A stretch of 64,000 nucleotides of DNA. Origin: Polynucleobacter sp. MWH-HuK1. Its GTDB lineage: Bacteria > Pseudomonadota > Gammaproteobacteria > Burkholderiales > Burkholderiaceae. The translations under genes were made by a program, and so were the position numbers. The first letter of the stretch is position 1. Every line of letters starts with the position of its first letter. Shown piece by piece: positions 29,323 to 37,943 of the stretch. The notes beneath the pieces are model-generated. The model saw nothing but the letters and a program-made list of their open reading frames with translations. It was not told the origin of the DNA and made no database searches. The stretch lies in NCBI RefSeq assembly GCF_018881815.1, contig NZ_JACVPP010000001.1, positions 1,621,654-1,685,653 on the forward strand. Direction: 5' to 3'.

Positions 29323-30501
29323 ATGAGTAAAGTAAATTTTAACTGGGCAGATCCCCTACTTCTTGATACCCAGCTGTCTGAAGAAGAGCGCATGGTTCGC
29401 GATGCTGCCGCTGAATATGCTCAGGGCCGATTAATGCCGCGCATTCATGACGCCTATCGCAATGAAACTACTGACCCCGCCATCTTCCGCGAAATGGGTG
29501 AACTTGGTCTTTTAGGAATCACTATCCCTGAGCAGTACGGTGGAGCAAATCTAAACTATGTCTCTTACGGTTTAATCGCCCGTGAAATCGAACGTGTGGA
29601 TTCTGGTTATCGCTCCATGATGAGTGTGCAGTCATCTTTAGTGATGGTTCCCATCAATGAATTTGGTAGCGAAGCACAGAAGCAAAAATATCTTCCTAAA
29701 TTAGCAAGCGGCGAATGGATTGGTTGCTTTGGCTTAACGGAGCCTAACTATGGCTCTGATGCGGGCGGCATGATTACTCGCGCTAAGAAAGTTCCTGGCG
29801 GATTTTCTTTGGCTGGATCCAAGATGTGGATCTCCAATTCCCCAATTGCAGATGTATTTGTGGTCTGGGCGAAAAATGATGAAGGCATCATTCGTGGTTA
29901 CATCCTTGAAAAAGGCATGAAGGGCTTAAGCGCACCGAAAATCAGCGGCAAGATGGGGCTACGTGCTTCCATCACCGGTGAAATCGTCATGGACGAAGTA
30001 TTCGTTCCAGCAGAAAATGAATTCCCAGAAATTGAAGGCCTTAAAGGCCCATTCACTTGCCTGAACTCAGCACGCTATGGCATTGCTTGGGGTGCTCTTG
30101 GCGCAGCCGAGTGGTGCTGGTATGCGGCTCGCCAATACACTATGGACCGCAAGCAGTTTGGCAAGCCTCTTGCTGCAAATCAGTTGATTCAAAAGAAGTT
30201 GGCTGACATGCAAACTGAAGTTACTTTAGGACTTCAAGGTTGCTTGCGCCTGGGTCGCATGAAAGATGAAGGTATCGCCGCTCCAGAAATTACCTCCATC
30301 ATGAAGCGCAACTCTTGCGGCAAGTCTCTAGAAATTGCACGGATGGCGCGTGACATGCATGGTGGTAACGGTATTTCTGACGAGTATGGCGTTGTGCGTC
30401 ACATGATGAACTTGGAAGTGGTCAACACCTACGAAGGTACTCATGATATTCACGCCCTCATTCTGGGTCGTGCGCAAACAGGGATCCAGGCATTTAGCTA
30501 A
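29323..30501 (+). CDS. gcdH: Glutaryl-CoA dehydrogenase
   Basis: 392 residues, acyl-CoA dehydrogenase fold. Oxidatively decarboxylates glutaryl-CoA to crotonyl-CoA in lysine/tryptophan degradation, donating electrons to ETF. The catalytic glutamate sits in [17 protein letters not shown], nearly identical to known glutaryl-CoA dehydrogenases; [14 protein letters not shown] and [13 protein letters not shown] are flavin/substrate motifs. Confidence 0.9.
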   Translation: MSKVNFNWADPLLLDTQLSEEERMVRDAAAEYAQGRLMPRIHDAYRNETTDPAIFREMGELGLLGITIPEQYGGANLNYVSYGLIAREIERVDSGYRSMMSVQSSLVMVPINEFGSEAQKQKYLPKLASGEWIGCFGLTEPNYGSDAGGMITRAKKVPGGFSLAGSKMWISNSPIADVFVVWAKNDEGIIRGYILEKGMKGLSAPKISGKMGLRASITGEIVMDEVFVPAENEFPEIEGLKGPFTCLNSARYGIAWGALGAAEWCWYAARQYTMDRKQFGKPLAANQLIQKKLADMQTEVTLGLQGCLRLGRMKDEGIAAPEITSIMKRNSCGKSLEIARMARDMHGGNGISDEYGVVRHMMNLEVVNTYEGTHDIHALILGRAQTGIQAFS

Positions 30502-30523
30502 ACAAAACATAGCCAGTTAGTAC

Positions 30524-30555
30524 AAAAGCCCTTGAATAAACTCAAGGGCTTTTTT
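30524..30555. terminator. Intrinsic terminator after gcdH
   Basis: AAAAGCCCTTGA (30524-30535) pairs with TCAAGGGCTTTT (30542-30553) around a 6-base loop, followed by TT. It separates gcdH (plus) from the convergent DUF3149 gene (minus). Confidence 0.9.
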
Positions 30556-30563
30556 GTGGGCAA

Positions 30564-30698
30564 TTACTGTTCGCCGCCCTCAGCACTCTTTTTAATAAAT
30601 AAACGGGCAAAGAAAATGACCATACCTATCATAAAAAGAATCACTGCCAAACTTAATTGACCCGCAAACGATCCAAATAACTCAAATAGCATTTTCAT
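30564..30698 (-). CDS. DUF3149-like small single-pass membrane protein
   Basis: 44 residues, read directly from the sequence; a gene this short is easily missed. It begins MKMLFELFGSFAGQLSLAVI, has one hydrophobic segment at about 16-33 and a charged tail KKSAEGGEQ. GGAGGG lies just before the ATG. The pattern (short amphipathic start, one membrane helix, R/K-rich exit) fits the DUF3149 family of Betaproteobacteria. Function is unknown. A perfect FNR box and a -10 element lie upstream, predicting low-oxygen control. Confidence 0.8.
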   Translation of the reverse strand: MKMLFELFGSFAGQLSLAVILFMIGMVIFFARLFIKKSAEGGEQ

Positions 30699-30720
30699 TT
30701 TTCTTCCCTCCAGTAAGTTC

Positions 30721-30726
30721 ACTATA
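30721..30726 (-). promoter_or_regulatory. -10 element of the DUF3149 promoter
   Basis: TATAGT on the minus strand, 28.5 bases from this hexamer's upstream edge to the FNR-box centre. Start of transcription would be near 30713-30714, which places the FNR box at about -41.5. Confidence 0.6.
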
Positions 30727-30747
30727 GGGTATTTAAAAAATGATTAT

Positions 30748-30761
30748 TTGATTAACATCAA
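30748..30761. promoter_or_regulatory. FNR/DNR-type box, perfect consensus
   Basis: TTGAT-TAAC-ATCAA matches the FNR consensus TTGAT-N4-ATCAA at every defined base. It lies 50 bases upstream of the DUF3149 ATG. The Crp/Fnr protein at 52814-53530 has the matching ETISR recognition residues and is a candidate binder. Confidence 0.8.
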
Positions 30762-30772
30762 AAAAACACCGA

Positions 30773-31225
30773 TTAGCTTGCTGGATAGAGCTGTTTTTTT
30801 GAACTATCAAGCACAAACACATTAACCGGAATGCCTACGCTAACACTTGATGAAACAGTACAAAATTCCTGAAATTGAGCCAAAACCCTATCAAGATTTT
30901 CAAGTGTATCGCCTAGCACGCCAATATGAATCTCTACCCGAATAGCCAATATCCGCAAACGATTCTGTTCATTGCGTCCAATTTCACAAGTAGCCAAAGT
31001 CTCTATGGGCTCAGGATTTTGTTTAAATTTTCTTAAAGCAAATAGTAATGAGTCTGATAAGCAATTAGCCACTGCTGCAATTAATAATTGCGAAGGAGTT
31101 GCACCCTCTGATTTACCCAAGGGTGGTGGCTCATCCCCCATGATCGGAGACTTGTCCTCGTTGTAATAAATGGCAAACCGATAGTCAGTCTGCTGTTTCA
31201 GCCTTACTGCTGGATTTCCACCCAT
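30773..31225 (-). CDS. OsmC family protein
   Basis: 150 residues. OsmC/Ohr proteins are cysteine peroxidases that reduce hydroperoxides; some members act on persulfides. The cysteine pair is visible: ATPSQLLIAAVANCLSDSLL and FQEFCTVSSSV. Located next to a rhodanese and a thioredoxin in a sulfur-oxidation region, so a role in persulfide handling is possible but inferred. Confidence 0.82.
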   Translation of the reverse strand: MGGNPAVRLKQQTDYRFAIYYNEDKSPIMGDEPPPLGKSEGATPSQLLIAAVANCLSDSLLFALRKFKQNPEPIETLATCEIGRNEQNRLRILAIRVEIHIGVLGDTLENLDRVLAQFQEFCTVSSSVSVGIPVNVFVLDSSKKQLYPAS

Positions 31226-31252
31226 GATTAACTCCTTTATTTGCCGGTTCGC

Positions 31253-31633
31253 CTAATCAAATATGATTGGCTCTGGCTTGGCAATGGGGTTGCCTGCCTG
31301 AGCCCACGCATCAAACCCACCAGCAATAGATTGAATATGCACATAGCCCATCTCATGTAGCGACTGTGATGCCAAAGCTGCTCTACCGCTATTTTTGCAA
31401 TACAACACTATTTTGAGACCCCGGGAACTTAAATTGGGATCGTTACTTAATTTAAATTCTAGAAGACCACGAGGTATATGGATTGCCCCAGGAATGTGTC
31501 CACTTGTATATTCATCTGCCTCGCGAACATCTAATAGTAAGTCCGCATCCTGAATGGCGCGAGTTGCGTCTACTAAGGCAACCTCATTAATTGATGCTTT
31601 AGCTATTGCAACTAATTCATGAGCAGTTTTCAT
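31253..31633 (-). CDS. Single-domain rhodanese-like sulfurtransferase
   Basis: 126 residues. Rhodanese fold with LLDVREADEYTSGHIPGAIHIPRG and the active-site loop YCKNSGRAA (catalytic Cys). No signal peptide, so cytosolic. GGAG lies 7 bases before the ATG. It is transcribed from a strong sigma-70 promoter overlapped by a palindrome and is followed at 27 bases by OsmC, probably one operon. Confidence 0.88.
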   Translation of the reverse strand: MKTAHELVAIAKASINEVALVDATRAIQDADLLLDVREADEYTSGHIPGAIHIPRGLLEFKLSNDPNLSSRGLKIVLYCKNSGRAALASQSLHEMGYVHIQSIAGGFDAWAQAGNPIAKPEPIIFD

Positions 31634-31660
31634 TCACATTCTCCTCAAACAATGTACTAT

Positions 31661-31682
31661 CATTATATTTTATTATATAATG
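31661..31682. promoter_or_regulatory. AT-rich palindrome on the rhodanese -10 (operator candidate)
   Basis: CATTATAT-N6-ATATAATG, a perfect 8-base inverted repeat. It covers the -10 TATAAT (31677-31672) of the rhodanese promoter, 28 bases upstream of its ATG and 60 bases upstream of the thioredoxin ATG. A repressor bound here would block the rhodanese-OsmC transcript. Confidence 0.6.
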
Positions 31683-31700
31683 TTATAAAGAAAAAGTCAA
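31672..31700 (-). promoter_or_regulatory. Sigma-70 promoter for rhodanese-OsmC
   Basis: On the minus strand TTGACT (31700-31695), 17-base spacer, TATAAT (31677-31672). Near-consensus elements and ideal spacing. Confidence 0.75.
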
Positions 31701-31741
31701 ATTTTGTGCATAATATAAATGCTTTAAGGAATTCAGTACAT

Positions 31742-32164
31742 ATGTTGATTAAATGCCCAAGCTGCAACAAGTTCAACCGCTTGCCCCTTGAACGAGTTAA
31801 CCAAAAACCAATATGTGGGGTGTGTAAGGCCAGCTTGTTATTGGGGCCCATCGATGCCGATCAGGCAAGCTTTAAAGAGATACTAAGCCAAAGTAAGCTA
31901 CCTGTAATTGTGGACTTTTGGGCGCCATGGTGTGGACCTTGCAAAATGTTTGCTCCAATCTTTCAGGCCAGCGCTGCAAAACATGGTGAGCAGGTTCTGC
32001 ATATTAAATTGGATACTGAAGCAAACCCAGGTATTGGGCAGGAGTTTTCAATCCGATCAATACCCACCTTATCAGGCTTCAAAAATGGGCTTGAGTTAAA
32101 GCGTATCAGTGGAGCGTTGCCGCCAGCTCAGCTCGAACAGTTTGTGAGAGATCTAGCAAATTAG
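31742..32164 (+). CDS. trxC: Thioredoxin 2 (zinc-finger thioredoxin)
   Basis: 140 residues from the ATG at 31742; the frame is open further upstream but family homology begins at MLIKCPSCNKFNRLP. An N-terminal CPSC...CGVC zinc motif is followed by a thioredoxin fold with active site FWAPWCGPCKMFAP and cis-proline SIRSIPT. Cytosolic disulfide reductase. It ends 4 bases inside the convergent mnmH stop. Confidence 0.92.
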   Translation: MLIKCPSCNKFNRLPLERVNQKPICGVCKASLLLGPIDADQASFKEILSQSKLPVIVDFWAPWCGPCKMFAPIFQASAAKHGEQVLHIKLDTEANPGIGQEFSIRSIPTLSGFKNGLELKRISGALPPAQLEQFVRDLAN

Positions 32165-33237
32165 TATCCACTGCTATTGGCAAGAATCTCTTTGGCCGAT
32201 AACTTAAAAGCATCGTCACTATCGTTTTTTAGTTGCACGAAATTCTCCACTTTGTATTGAGGAAAGTTACGCACAATGGATGATTGATAGGAAGGGTCGT
32301 AGTGCTTTACCAACAACTCTTCAACCAGCTCCGGAAAATTACCCGCATCGATTGCTTCATTCCATTTAGCAATCTGCACTTTTCCATAATGAGCCGTTAG
32401 CAACGCCAACTTGCGCTTGAAATTATCGGTATCGGTTAAGAAGTGATGGTACTCACGAATTAACCAGGACACTCGTGTTTGTGTGCTCGATCTCAGCTCA
32501 ATACAGGCACCATTACGAATTTTTTCCATCAAGGCGTCGGGTACGTGTAAGCCCCCTACCTTCTTGCTCTCGGACTCCACGAATACTGGCCTAGAAGGAT
32601 CAAGCGAACGCAGGGCATTCCACAATGCAGTCTCAAAACCTTTTTGCGATGGCTGGTCTTCATTAGGCTCATTACCAAGCACCGAACCACGGTGGACTGC
32701 TAAACCCTCCAAATCAAGGATCTGCGCACCCAGAGCGCAAATCTCCTGGAGTACTCGCGTTTTACCGCTGCCCGTCATTCCACAAATAACCTGAAATGAA
32801 AATTGAGTAGCTACCTGGTCTAGACCATTAATCACGGTACGACGAAAACTTTGATAACCACCTTCTAGTTGTTTAGCTTTCCAACCAATCCGATTGAGAA
32901 TGTGAGTAAAGGCGCCACTTCGCTCACCACCACGCCAGCAGTAAATTAATGGCCGCCATTCACGGGGTAATTCCAGAAAGTGATTTTCAAGATGAGTGGC
33001 AATATTTTTAGAGACTAGGGCTGCACCCAGTTTTTTGGCTGCAAATGGAGACTCTTGTTTGTAGAGTGTTCCTATTTTGGCACGCTCTTCATTATCAAGA
33101 ACTGGGTAGTTGACCGCACCAGGAATATGATCCAAAGCAAACTCGGCAGGTGACCTAACATCAATAATGAGATCAAACTGATCTAACTCAGATAGAAATT
33201 GATCAATTCTTAAGATGTGAGGATTGCTGGGTTGCAC
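32161..33237 (-). CDS. mnmH: tRNA 2-selenouridine synthase
   Basis: 358 residues. Rhodanese domain (LIIDVRSPAEFALDHIPGAVN) with the catalytic cysteine in YCWRGGERSG near 100, then a P-loop domain GMTGSGKT near 152. MnmH replaces sulfur of 2-thiouridine with selenium at the wobble base through a geranylated intermediate. No selD lies in this window. Followed by a thioesterase gene upstream at 6 bases. Confidence 0.92.
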   Translation of the reverse strand: MQPSNPHILRIDQFLSELDQFDLIIDVRSPAEFALDHIPGAVNYPVLDNEERAKIGTLYKQESPFAAKKLGAALVSKNIATHLENHFLELPREWRPLIYCWRGGERSGAFTHILNRIGWKAKQLEGGYQSFRRTVINGLDQVATQFSFQVICGMTGSGKTRVLQEICALGAQILDLEGLAVHRGSVLGNEPNEDQPSQKGFETALWNALRSLDPSRPVFVESESKKVGGLHVPDALMEKIRNGACIELRSSTQTRVSWLIREYHHFLTDTDNFKRKLALLTAHYGKVQIAKWNEAIDAGNFPELVEELLVKHYDPSYQSSIVRNFPQYKVENFVQLKNDSDDAFKLSAKEILANSSGY

Positions 33238-33243
33238 AATGAA

Positions 33244-33663
33244 CTAGCGCAACTTTTGCAAAATATGCTCAGGCCAAGGCGCTGATTTATTAGTAGTGAG
33301 ATCTACCCACACCATGGTCGCCCCACCAATAGCCGCCTCGACTTCGGGCGAGGTAGTTAAAGCCATGCTGGTATAGACATCCAAACTGGTTCTGCCAATA
33401 GCACCAATGGAGGTCTTTAATATCAACTCACCTGGAAAGGAGAGTTGTTGATAAAAATTGCAGAAGCCATTGAGCATCAACATAGATTCGCGACCAGGGG
33501 CAACCTCGTAACCCATAGCGGTTATCCACTCACAACGAGCCTGCTCCATATAGCGAAAGTAAACAGTATTGTTTACATGACCATACGCATCCATATCACC
33601 CCAACGAATAGGCATGATCATCACATGCACTAATTTTCGTTCTTCGGGAATATTGATACGCAT
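33244..33663 (-). CDS. YbgC/FadM-type acyl-CoA thioesterase
   Basis: 139 residues, hotdog fold. IRWGDMDAYGHVNNTVYFRY near 19-38 contains the catalytic aspartate region of the 4-hydroxybenzoyl-CoA thioesterase group. Substrate unknown. Adjacent to mnmH on the same strand. Confidence 0.83.
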   Translation of the reverse strand: MRINIPEERKLVHVMIMPIRWGDMDAYGHVNNTVYFRYMEQARCEWITAMGYEVAPGRESMLMLNGFCNFYQQLSFPGELILKTSIGAIGRTSLDVYTSMALTTSPEVEAAIGGATMVWVDLTTNKSAPWPEHILQKLR

Positions 33664-33685
33664 GGTTCAGCGAATACTCAGTAAA

Positions 33686-34030
33686 TTATCCGAGCTGCAA
33701 AGCAAGTTGGTACAAATTCGTTGAGCGTGCGCCAGAGCGACAAAATGCGAGAACGGGCCCTGGCAATGTTTTTAAAAGGCGCGCCATTTCTTGAACTTGC
33801 GCTGGAGTAAATGCACCCGGAACCACCGGTAAGTAAACGTAGTTCAAACCCAGCTTCTCTGCTTCAGCCTGAATGGATGCATTGGTTGGTTGATCGGGAC
33901 CACCCTCACCATCTGGACGATTATTAATTACGCTCTTATAGCCTTGTTTAGCGATTTCAGCCAGATGGCTTGGGTCGATCTGACCGAGAGTACCAAACTG
34001 AGCAGTATGGCAAGAAATTGGAAGACTCAT
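33686..34030 (-). CDS. DUF442/Blh-type phosphatase-fold sulfurtransferase
   Basis: 114 residues. Tyrosine-phosphatase-like loop AFCRSGARSTNLY with the catalytic cysteine, and INNRPDGEGGPDQP typical of the TIGR01244 family. In sulfide-oxidising bacteria the same domain is fused to persulfide dioxygenase-like proteins (Blh). No fused metallo-beta-lactamase domain here. Position next to YeeE/YedE genes supports a sulfur role. Confidence 0.8.
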   Translation of the reverse strand: MSLPISCHTAQFGTLGQIDPSHLAEIAKQGYKSVINNRPDGEGGPDQPTNASIQAEAEKLGLNYVYLPVVPGAFTPAQVQEMARLLKTLPGPVLAFCRSGARSTNLYQLALQLG

Positions 34031-34085
34031 GAAACCCTCTATATCGAATAAATATGAACAGGGTTGATTTTAAATCAGGGTTTGC

Positions 34086-34529
34086 TCAGGGGCTTGGCTT
34101 GCCCTTGTGAGCAGTAAAAAATCGTTCGCAAATCTCCATACCTGCAAGCATGGCAAGCACAAATACCAAAGCCTTCAGGTGGCCAGCGCCCAGAGCAACC
34201 AATGCCGGACCAGGACAAAAGCCAGCGATTCCCCAGCCAGCCCCAAAAATCAAGCTTCCAATAATCAGCGGCTTGGTAATGTCTCTACGTGTAGGAATAT
34301 GTAGCGCCCCACCAAAGAAAGCTTCAGTTCTCTTACTAACAACATAGAACCCCGCCAGGCCCACAATCACGGCACCCATCATGACAAACATTAATGAAGG
34401 GTCCCAGTTGCCAGCTAAATCCAAAAATCCCAAGATCTTTTGTGGATTACTCATGCCAGAGATAATCAAACCCCAGCCAAAAAGTACGCCAATGGCATAT
34501 TGCCCAAGAAGGTTGAAATGTTTTCTCAT
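34086..34529 (-). CDS. YeeE/YedE-family transporter half (PmpB-like)
   Basis: About 147 residues, four hydrophobic segments. FGWGLIISGMSNPQKILGFLDL and the cysteine motif AGFCPGPALVALG mark the YeeE/YedE sulfur-transport family. ATG at 34529 is chosen because GGAG lies 6 bases before it; the frame continues to a TTG at 34541. Pairs with the adjacent pmpA-like gene, whose stop is one base upstream. Likely moves sulfur compounds across the inner membrane. Confidence 0.85.
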   Translation of the reverse strand: MRKHFNLLGQYAIGVLFGWGLIISGMSNPQKILGFLDLAGNWDPSLMFVMMGAVIVGLAGFYVVSKRTEAFFGGALHIPTRRDITKPLIIGSLIFGAGWGIAGFCPGPALVALGAGHLKALVFVLAMLAGMEICERFFTAHKGKPSP

Positions 34530-34530
34530 C

Positions 34531-34968
34531 TCAAACTCCAATCAAGTGACGCAGTATGTAAACAGTAATAAAGCCTGCACCCATAAATGAGAGTGTTGCA
34601 ACTAATGAGCGTGGTGATAAGCGTGAAAGACCGCAAATACCATGACCGCTAGTGCAACCTGAGCCATATTGAGCGCCAAAGCCAACCAAAAGCCCGGCAA
34701 TCACAACAGCAATCCAATCCGCTTCAATTTCTACCACTGGAAACATGCCAAAAAATAACGCCGCCATAAAAGGTGCGGTGATTAAACCCAAAATCAAAGC
34801 AACACGCCATGCTGAATCAGTCAATTTAGGATGCAGCAAGCCAGAAACAATTCCGCTAATACCCAAAATGCGACCATGCAATAAAACATAAAGGGCCGCA
34901 GCAACTCCCAGAATCATCCCACCTAATAAGGAAGGAATGGGGGTAAAAGACATCCAATCAATTTGCAT
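34531..34968 (-). CDS. YeeE/YedE-family transporter half (PmpA-like)
   Basis: 145 residues, four hydrophobic segments. GSGCTSGHGICGLSRLSPRS is the cysteine-bearing YeeE motif. Half-size partner to the following gene. Not the same copy as the second pair at 50-51 kb: the two sequences differ clearly. Confidence 0.85.
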   Translation of the reverse strand: MQIDWMSFTPIPSLLGGMILGVAAALYVLLHGRILGISGIVSGLLHPKLTDSAWRVALILGLITAPFMAALFFGMFPVVEIEADWIAVVIAGLLVGFGAQYGSGCTSGHGICGLSRLSPRSLVATLSFMGAGFITVYILRHLIGV

Positions 34969-34987
34969 TATTTAGCCGTAATTAAGA

Positions 34988-36109
34988 TTAACTGCAAGGG
35001 TTAGGAGCAAGGCGTACTTGTAGATAACGCAGACCTAAATAAGCCCCCAAGATAAATCCAGGTAATGCCAACAATGATCCAATAGCAAGAGTGGAGATTC
35101 CACTCAAACCCTGCCCTACTGTACAACCCAAAGCAGTTACACCACCAAAACCCATTAGCGCAGCACCAACTAAATGATTGGCAGTGTCCTCAGTATTGCG
35201 GAAGGACTCCCAGCGAAATGATTTGGTGGCAATCGATATCACAGCAGAACCCAAAATCATGCCGAGTACAGCAACAATGCCTACTGTGAGCACTTTAGAT
35301 GTATCGCTATACATCATCAACCAATCTAGGGAGTAAGCATATGGAGCTACAAACGATAGACTTTCCATACGACCTGAATTTGTAACCAAAAATACTTCTT
35401 CCAAAGTATTTGGATCTTCCGCAACATATCCTAGGTTGCCTGATACCCACCATACCGCACAGATTGCCAATCCTACGGCAATGCCTGCAAATACATTTTC
35501 AGCTGTCCAAAATACCTTGCTAGCTAAAGCATAAGCAATGAACGCTGCGCCAATGATCAATCCTAGAGCTAGATGAAGTTGTGGACGAGCAATGCCAAGA
35601 GGCCCACTCAAGAGACTAGGTAAATCTTGTGAGGTATTAAAGGCGACAAAAAATGTATCTAGAGTATTGATACGTACCACACCCAAGAAACCGCGCATTG
35701 TCATATAGGCCGTTAATCCAAGTACCATGAATACAACAATCGACTTTAAGTTGCCGCCGCCAATACGGATCAGAGTCTTACTGCCGCATCCTGATGCCAA
35801 CACCATACCTAAACCGAACAAAATACTTCCAACGATAGTGGAAAGCCATAAAAATTTACTGCTGGTATAAAAACTTTTGAGTGGATCAATTAATCCAGCA
35901 TAAGACATCAAGGTGAATCCAATAATGGCAACACCGATAGCCAAAAACCATTGCTTTAAACGACCCCAACTAGACATGATGAAAATGTCAGAAATTGCGC
36001 CCATGCTGCAAAACCCAGTTTTCTGCATAACAGCGCCGAGAAAAAAGGTGATGGCAAAAGTAGCCCAGAGAACGGACTTACTTAAAGAACTAATATCTAC
36101 AACATCCAT
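34988..36109 (-). CDS. YeeE/YedE (TsuA-like) thiosulfate transporter, full length
   Basis: About 373 residues, around ten hydrophobic segments. Conserved cysteines appear in KTGFCSMGA (near 34), ASGCGSKTLIRIGGGN (near 107) and ALGCTVGQGLSG (near 330), as in TsuA, which takes up thiosulfate through a chain of cysteines. ATG at 36109 is preferred to TTG at 36118. Third YeeE/YedE gene of this sub-cluster, next to a cytochrome c and Sox genes. Confidence 0.87.
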   Translation of the reverse strand: MDVVDISSLSKSVLWATFAITFFLGAVMQKTGFCSMGAISDIFIMSSWGRLKQWFLAIGVAIIGFTLMSYAGLIDPLKSFYTSSKFLWLSTIVGSILFGLGMVLASGCGSKTLIRIGGGNLKSIVVFMVLGLTAYMTMRGFLGVVRINTLDTFFVAFNTSQDLPSLLSGPLGIARPQLHLALGLIIGAAFIAYALASKVFWTAENVFAGIAVGLAICAVWWVSGNLGYVAEDPNTLEEVFLVTNSGRMESLSFVAPYAYSLDWLMMYSDTSKVLTVGIVAVLGMILGSAVISIATKSFRWESFRNTEDTANHLVGAALMGFGGVTALGCTVGQGLSGISTLAIGSLLALPGFILGAYLGLRYLQVRLAPNPCS

Positions 36110-36130
36110 AGCGATCAAATCTTGAAAAAA

Positions 36131-36448
36131 TTAAGGTTTAAATTTATAAAACTGTTGATTGAGAAAAGCAGTAACGTCCGCTTCATCCTCAGGAAATAAA
36201 TCAAGGCGGAGCTCTGTATTACAGAGAGATACCATCTTTTTTAAATTGGCGAAAGATTTCACCTTACTATCAGAGCGGGTGTAAATCATGTCACCATTAC
36301 CAAAGCCAGTTTTTTTGGCATGACAGGCGTAACACTTTTGCTGGTCTATGGTCTTGCCATTTGCCAAATCTGGAGAAGCAAGCGCTGGAGCGCTAATAAG
36401 CGCACTGAATGCCATTGCGGTGATAGATTGGAGAAAAGTCATTTTCAT
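36131..36448 (-). CDS. Small periplasmic cytochrome c
   Basis: 105 residues with a signal peptide (MTFLQSITAMAFSALISAPALA) and one haem site CYACH at 39-43. Probably an electron acceptor or a SoxE-like partner for the Sox system. The axial ligand on the other side is not certain: a Met lies in KMVSLCNTEL. Same strand as the sox genes. Confidence 0.82.
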   Translation of the reverse strand: MKMTFLQSITAMAFSALISAPALASPDLANGKTIDQQKCYACHAKKTGFGNGDMIYTRSDSKVKSFANLKKMVSLCNTELRLDLFPEDEADVTAFLNQQFYKFKP

Positions 36449-36519
36449 TACAAATCAAGGATTTAGCATTAATCCTCTATTTTAAGGCCCAATGGCTGAA
36501 TTTGCCTTAGTTGCCTGAC

Positions 36520-37473
36520 TTACTCAGCCTGGATCGACAAATAGACGTTATAGGCATTCATGCGGTTGGCTGCCCTAAAGAGGGGCATCCCCTCGTATTC
36601 AGACCAATCGGCCTGTTTATAGGCATCCTCGAAGGGGTCTAGGTTAATCGCTGCTTTAGACATAGATTCACGCAAATATTTGAGGTAATCCCTTGTAAAG
36701 GCAATATCTTCGGCTGGCTTAACCGAGTAATTACCATGCCCTGGAATCACGATATTGGGATTGAGCTTTTCAATCTCGTCTAGAGCAATCAGCCATCCTT
36801 TGCTATCGGCGTTTCCAACAAAAGGAATGCGACCCCTAAATACCAGGTCTCCTGCAAATAGCACCTTTTCAGACGGCACATACACCATCAGATCTTCAGG
36901 GGCATGAGCAGGTCCCACCCTGCTAACAAAGAAATCTACTCCGCCAATAGTTAACTTAGTTTTTTGATCCACCCATACATCTGCAGAGATTAATTTGGTG
37001 TTTGCATTAACCCAAGGAGCGAAATCGATTCTTGAAGCGATCAAGCGTTGCTTAGCGGTTTCAGAGGAGAGATAGTTTCTTCCCTCACCTTGAGCATAGA
37101 TTTTGGCGCCAAGCTTTTTAAATTCTTGCAAACCATAAACATGGTCAGCGTGGTAATGGCTTACGATTAGAGCAACCACCTTCTGTGGAGTAATTTTCTT
37201 GATTTCAGCTATGAGCTTCTGCGCAAGAATCGGTGAGCCCAAGGCGTCGACTACAACCACTCCGCCAGGAGTCACTACAAAGCCAGCATTAGAAATAAAG
37301 TTTTGATTAGCGCTACTTCCCATTTCTGGAAAGCCTTGTACAAAATAAGTATGGGGCGCTACTTTTATTGGCTTTAGCTGAATCGTATCGCTCGGATGTC
37401 CCTGCGCGAAAGCTGAGCCCAAAAAGATAAGGGATCCCATCATGATCCCCGCAAGACTTTTGAAGCAATTCAT
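36520..37473 (-). CDS. soxH: SoxH-like metallo-beta-lactamase-fold hydrolase
   Basis: About 317 residues with a signal peptide (MNCFKSLAGIMMGSLIFLGSAFA). Zinc ligands: HYHADH near 125, GPAHAPEDL, DLVFRGRIPF and PGHGNYS. SoxH is often found in sox loci though its substrate is not settled. The ATG at 37473 starts the signal peptide; earlier in-frame starts overlap the preceding gene. Confidence 0.83.
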   Translation of the reverse strand: MNCFKSLAGIMMGSLIFLGSAFAQGHPSDTIQLKPIKVAPHTYFVQGFPEMGSSANQNFISNAGFVVTPGGVVVVDALGSPILAQKLIAEIKKITPQKVVALIVSHYHADHVYGLQEFKKLGAKIYAQGEGRNYLSSETAKQRLIASRIDFAPWVNANTKLISADVWVDQKTKLTIGGVDFFVSRVGPAHAPEDLMVYVPSEKVLFAGDLVFRGRIPFVGNADSKGWLIALDEIEKLNPNIVIPGHGNYSVKPAEDIAFTRDYLKYLRESMSKAAINLDPFEDAYKQADWSEYEGMPLFRAANRMNAYNVYLSIQAE

Positions 37474-37483
37474 AGAAGACGGC

Positions 37484-37921
37484 TTATGGCTTGATGTAAG
37501 CAAAACCATCTTTATATTGCAGATCGGCAACTCGAACCACACCTGATGGTGTGAAATCAGCGTCTAAAGTGAACTGATCTTTTTTCAAATTGCGATTCTT
37601 GAGGGTGATCTCGCAAACCTCAAACTTCACACCACGAGACTTTAAAGCGCCGACCAATGGTGCGTATTCCACATTATTCTTTTTATCCTTCGCCCCCTCC
37701 ATCATGATGTCAACACCATTCGCATGTGTCACCACAATAATGGTGGTTTGTGGCGCGACATCTAAATGATTGCGGATATTGCGCAGACCTTTAAGGCCTT
37801 GTGTTTCAGCATCGTCAATGTGATAGACCACTTTTGTATTGCCGGTGGACTGAGCTGATGCAACAGCAGCAAACCCAAATGCAAGTGCAATGGCAGCAAT
37901 GATGGAAAGTAGTTTTTTCAT
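37484..37921 (-). CDS. Periplasmic DsrE-like protein
   Basis: 145 residues with a signal peptide ending AVASA. The mature part has a DsrE/DsrF fold (KVVYHIDDAETQGLKGLRNIRNHL ... VVTHANGVDIMM in parts) and a single cysteine in FEVCEITLKNR, where DsrE-type sulfur carriers bind persulfide. AAGGA lies 7 bases before ATG 37921. Between soxB and soxH, it may carry sulfur in the periplasm. Confidence 0.82.
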   Translation of the reverse strand: MKKLLSIIAAIALAFGFAAVASAQSTGNTKVVYHIDDAETQGLKGLRNIRNHLDVAPQTTIIVVTHANGVDIMMEGAKDKKNNVEYAPLVGALKSRGVKFEVCEITLKNRNLKKDQFTLDADFTPSGVVRVADLQYKDGFAYIKP

Positions 37922-37943
37922 GCGCACATCCTTGGCAATATTA

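Noticed and set aside
31763..31851. 62-residue minus-strand frame over the trxC start (31663-31851)
   Set aside because: It runs antisense through the trxC zinc motif and across the palindrome; no support.
34065..34077. TGATTT-T-AAATCA palindrome as an FNR box
   Set aside because: The half-site spacing does not fit TTGAT-N4-ATCAA and there is no promoter context; left unassigned.
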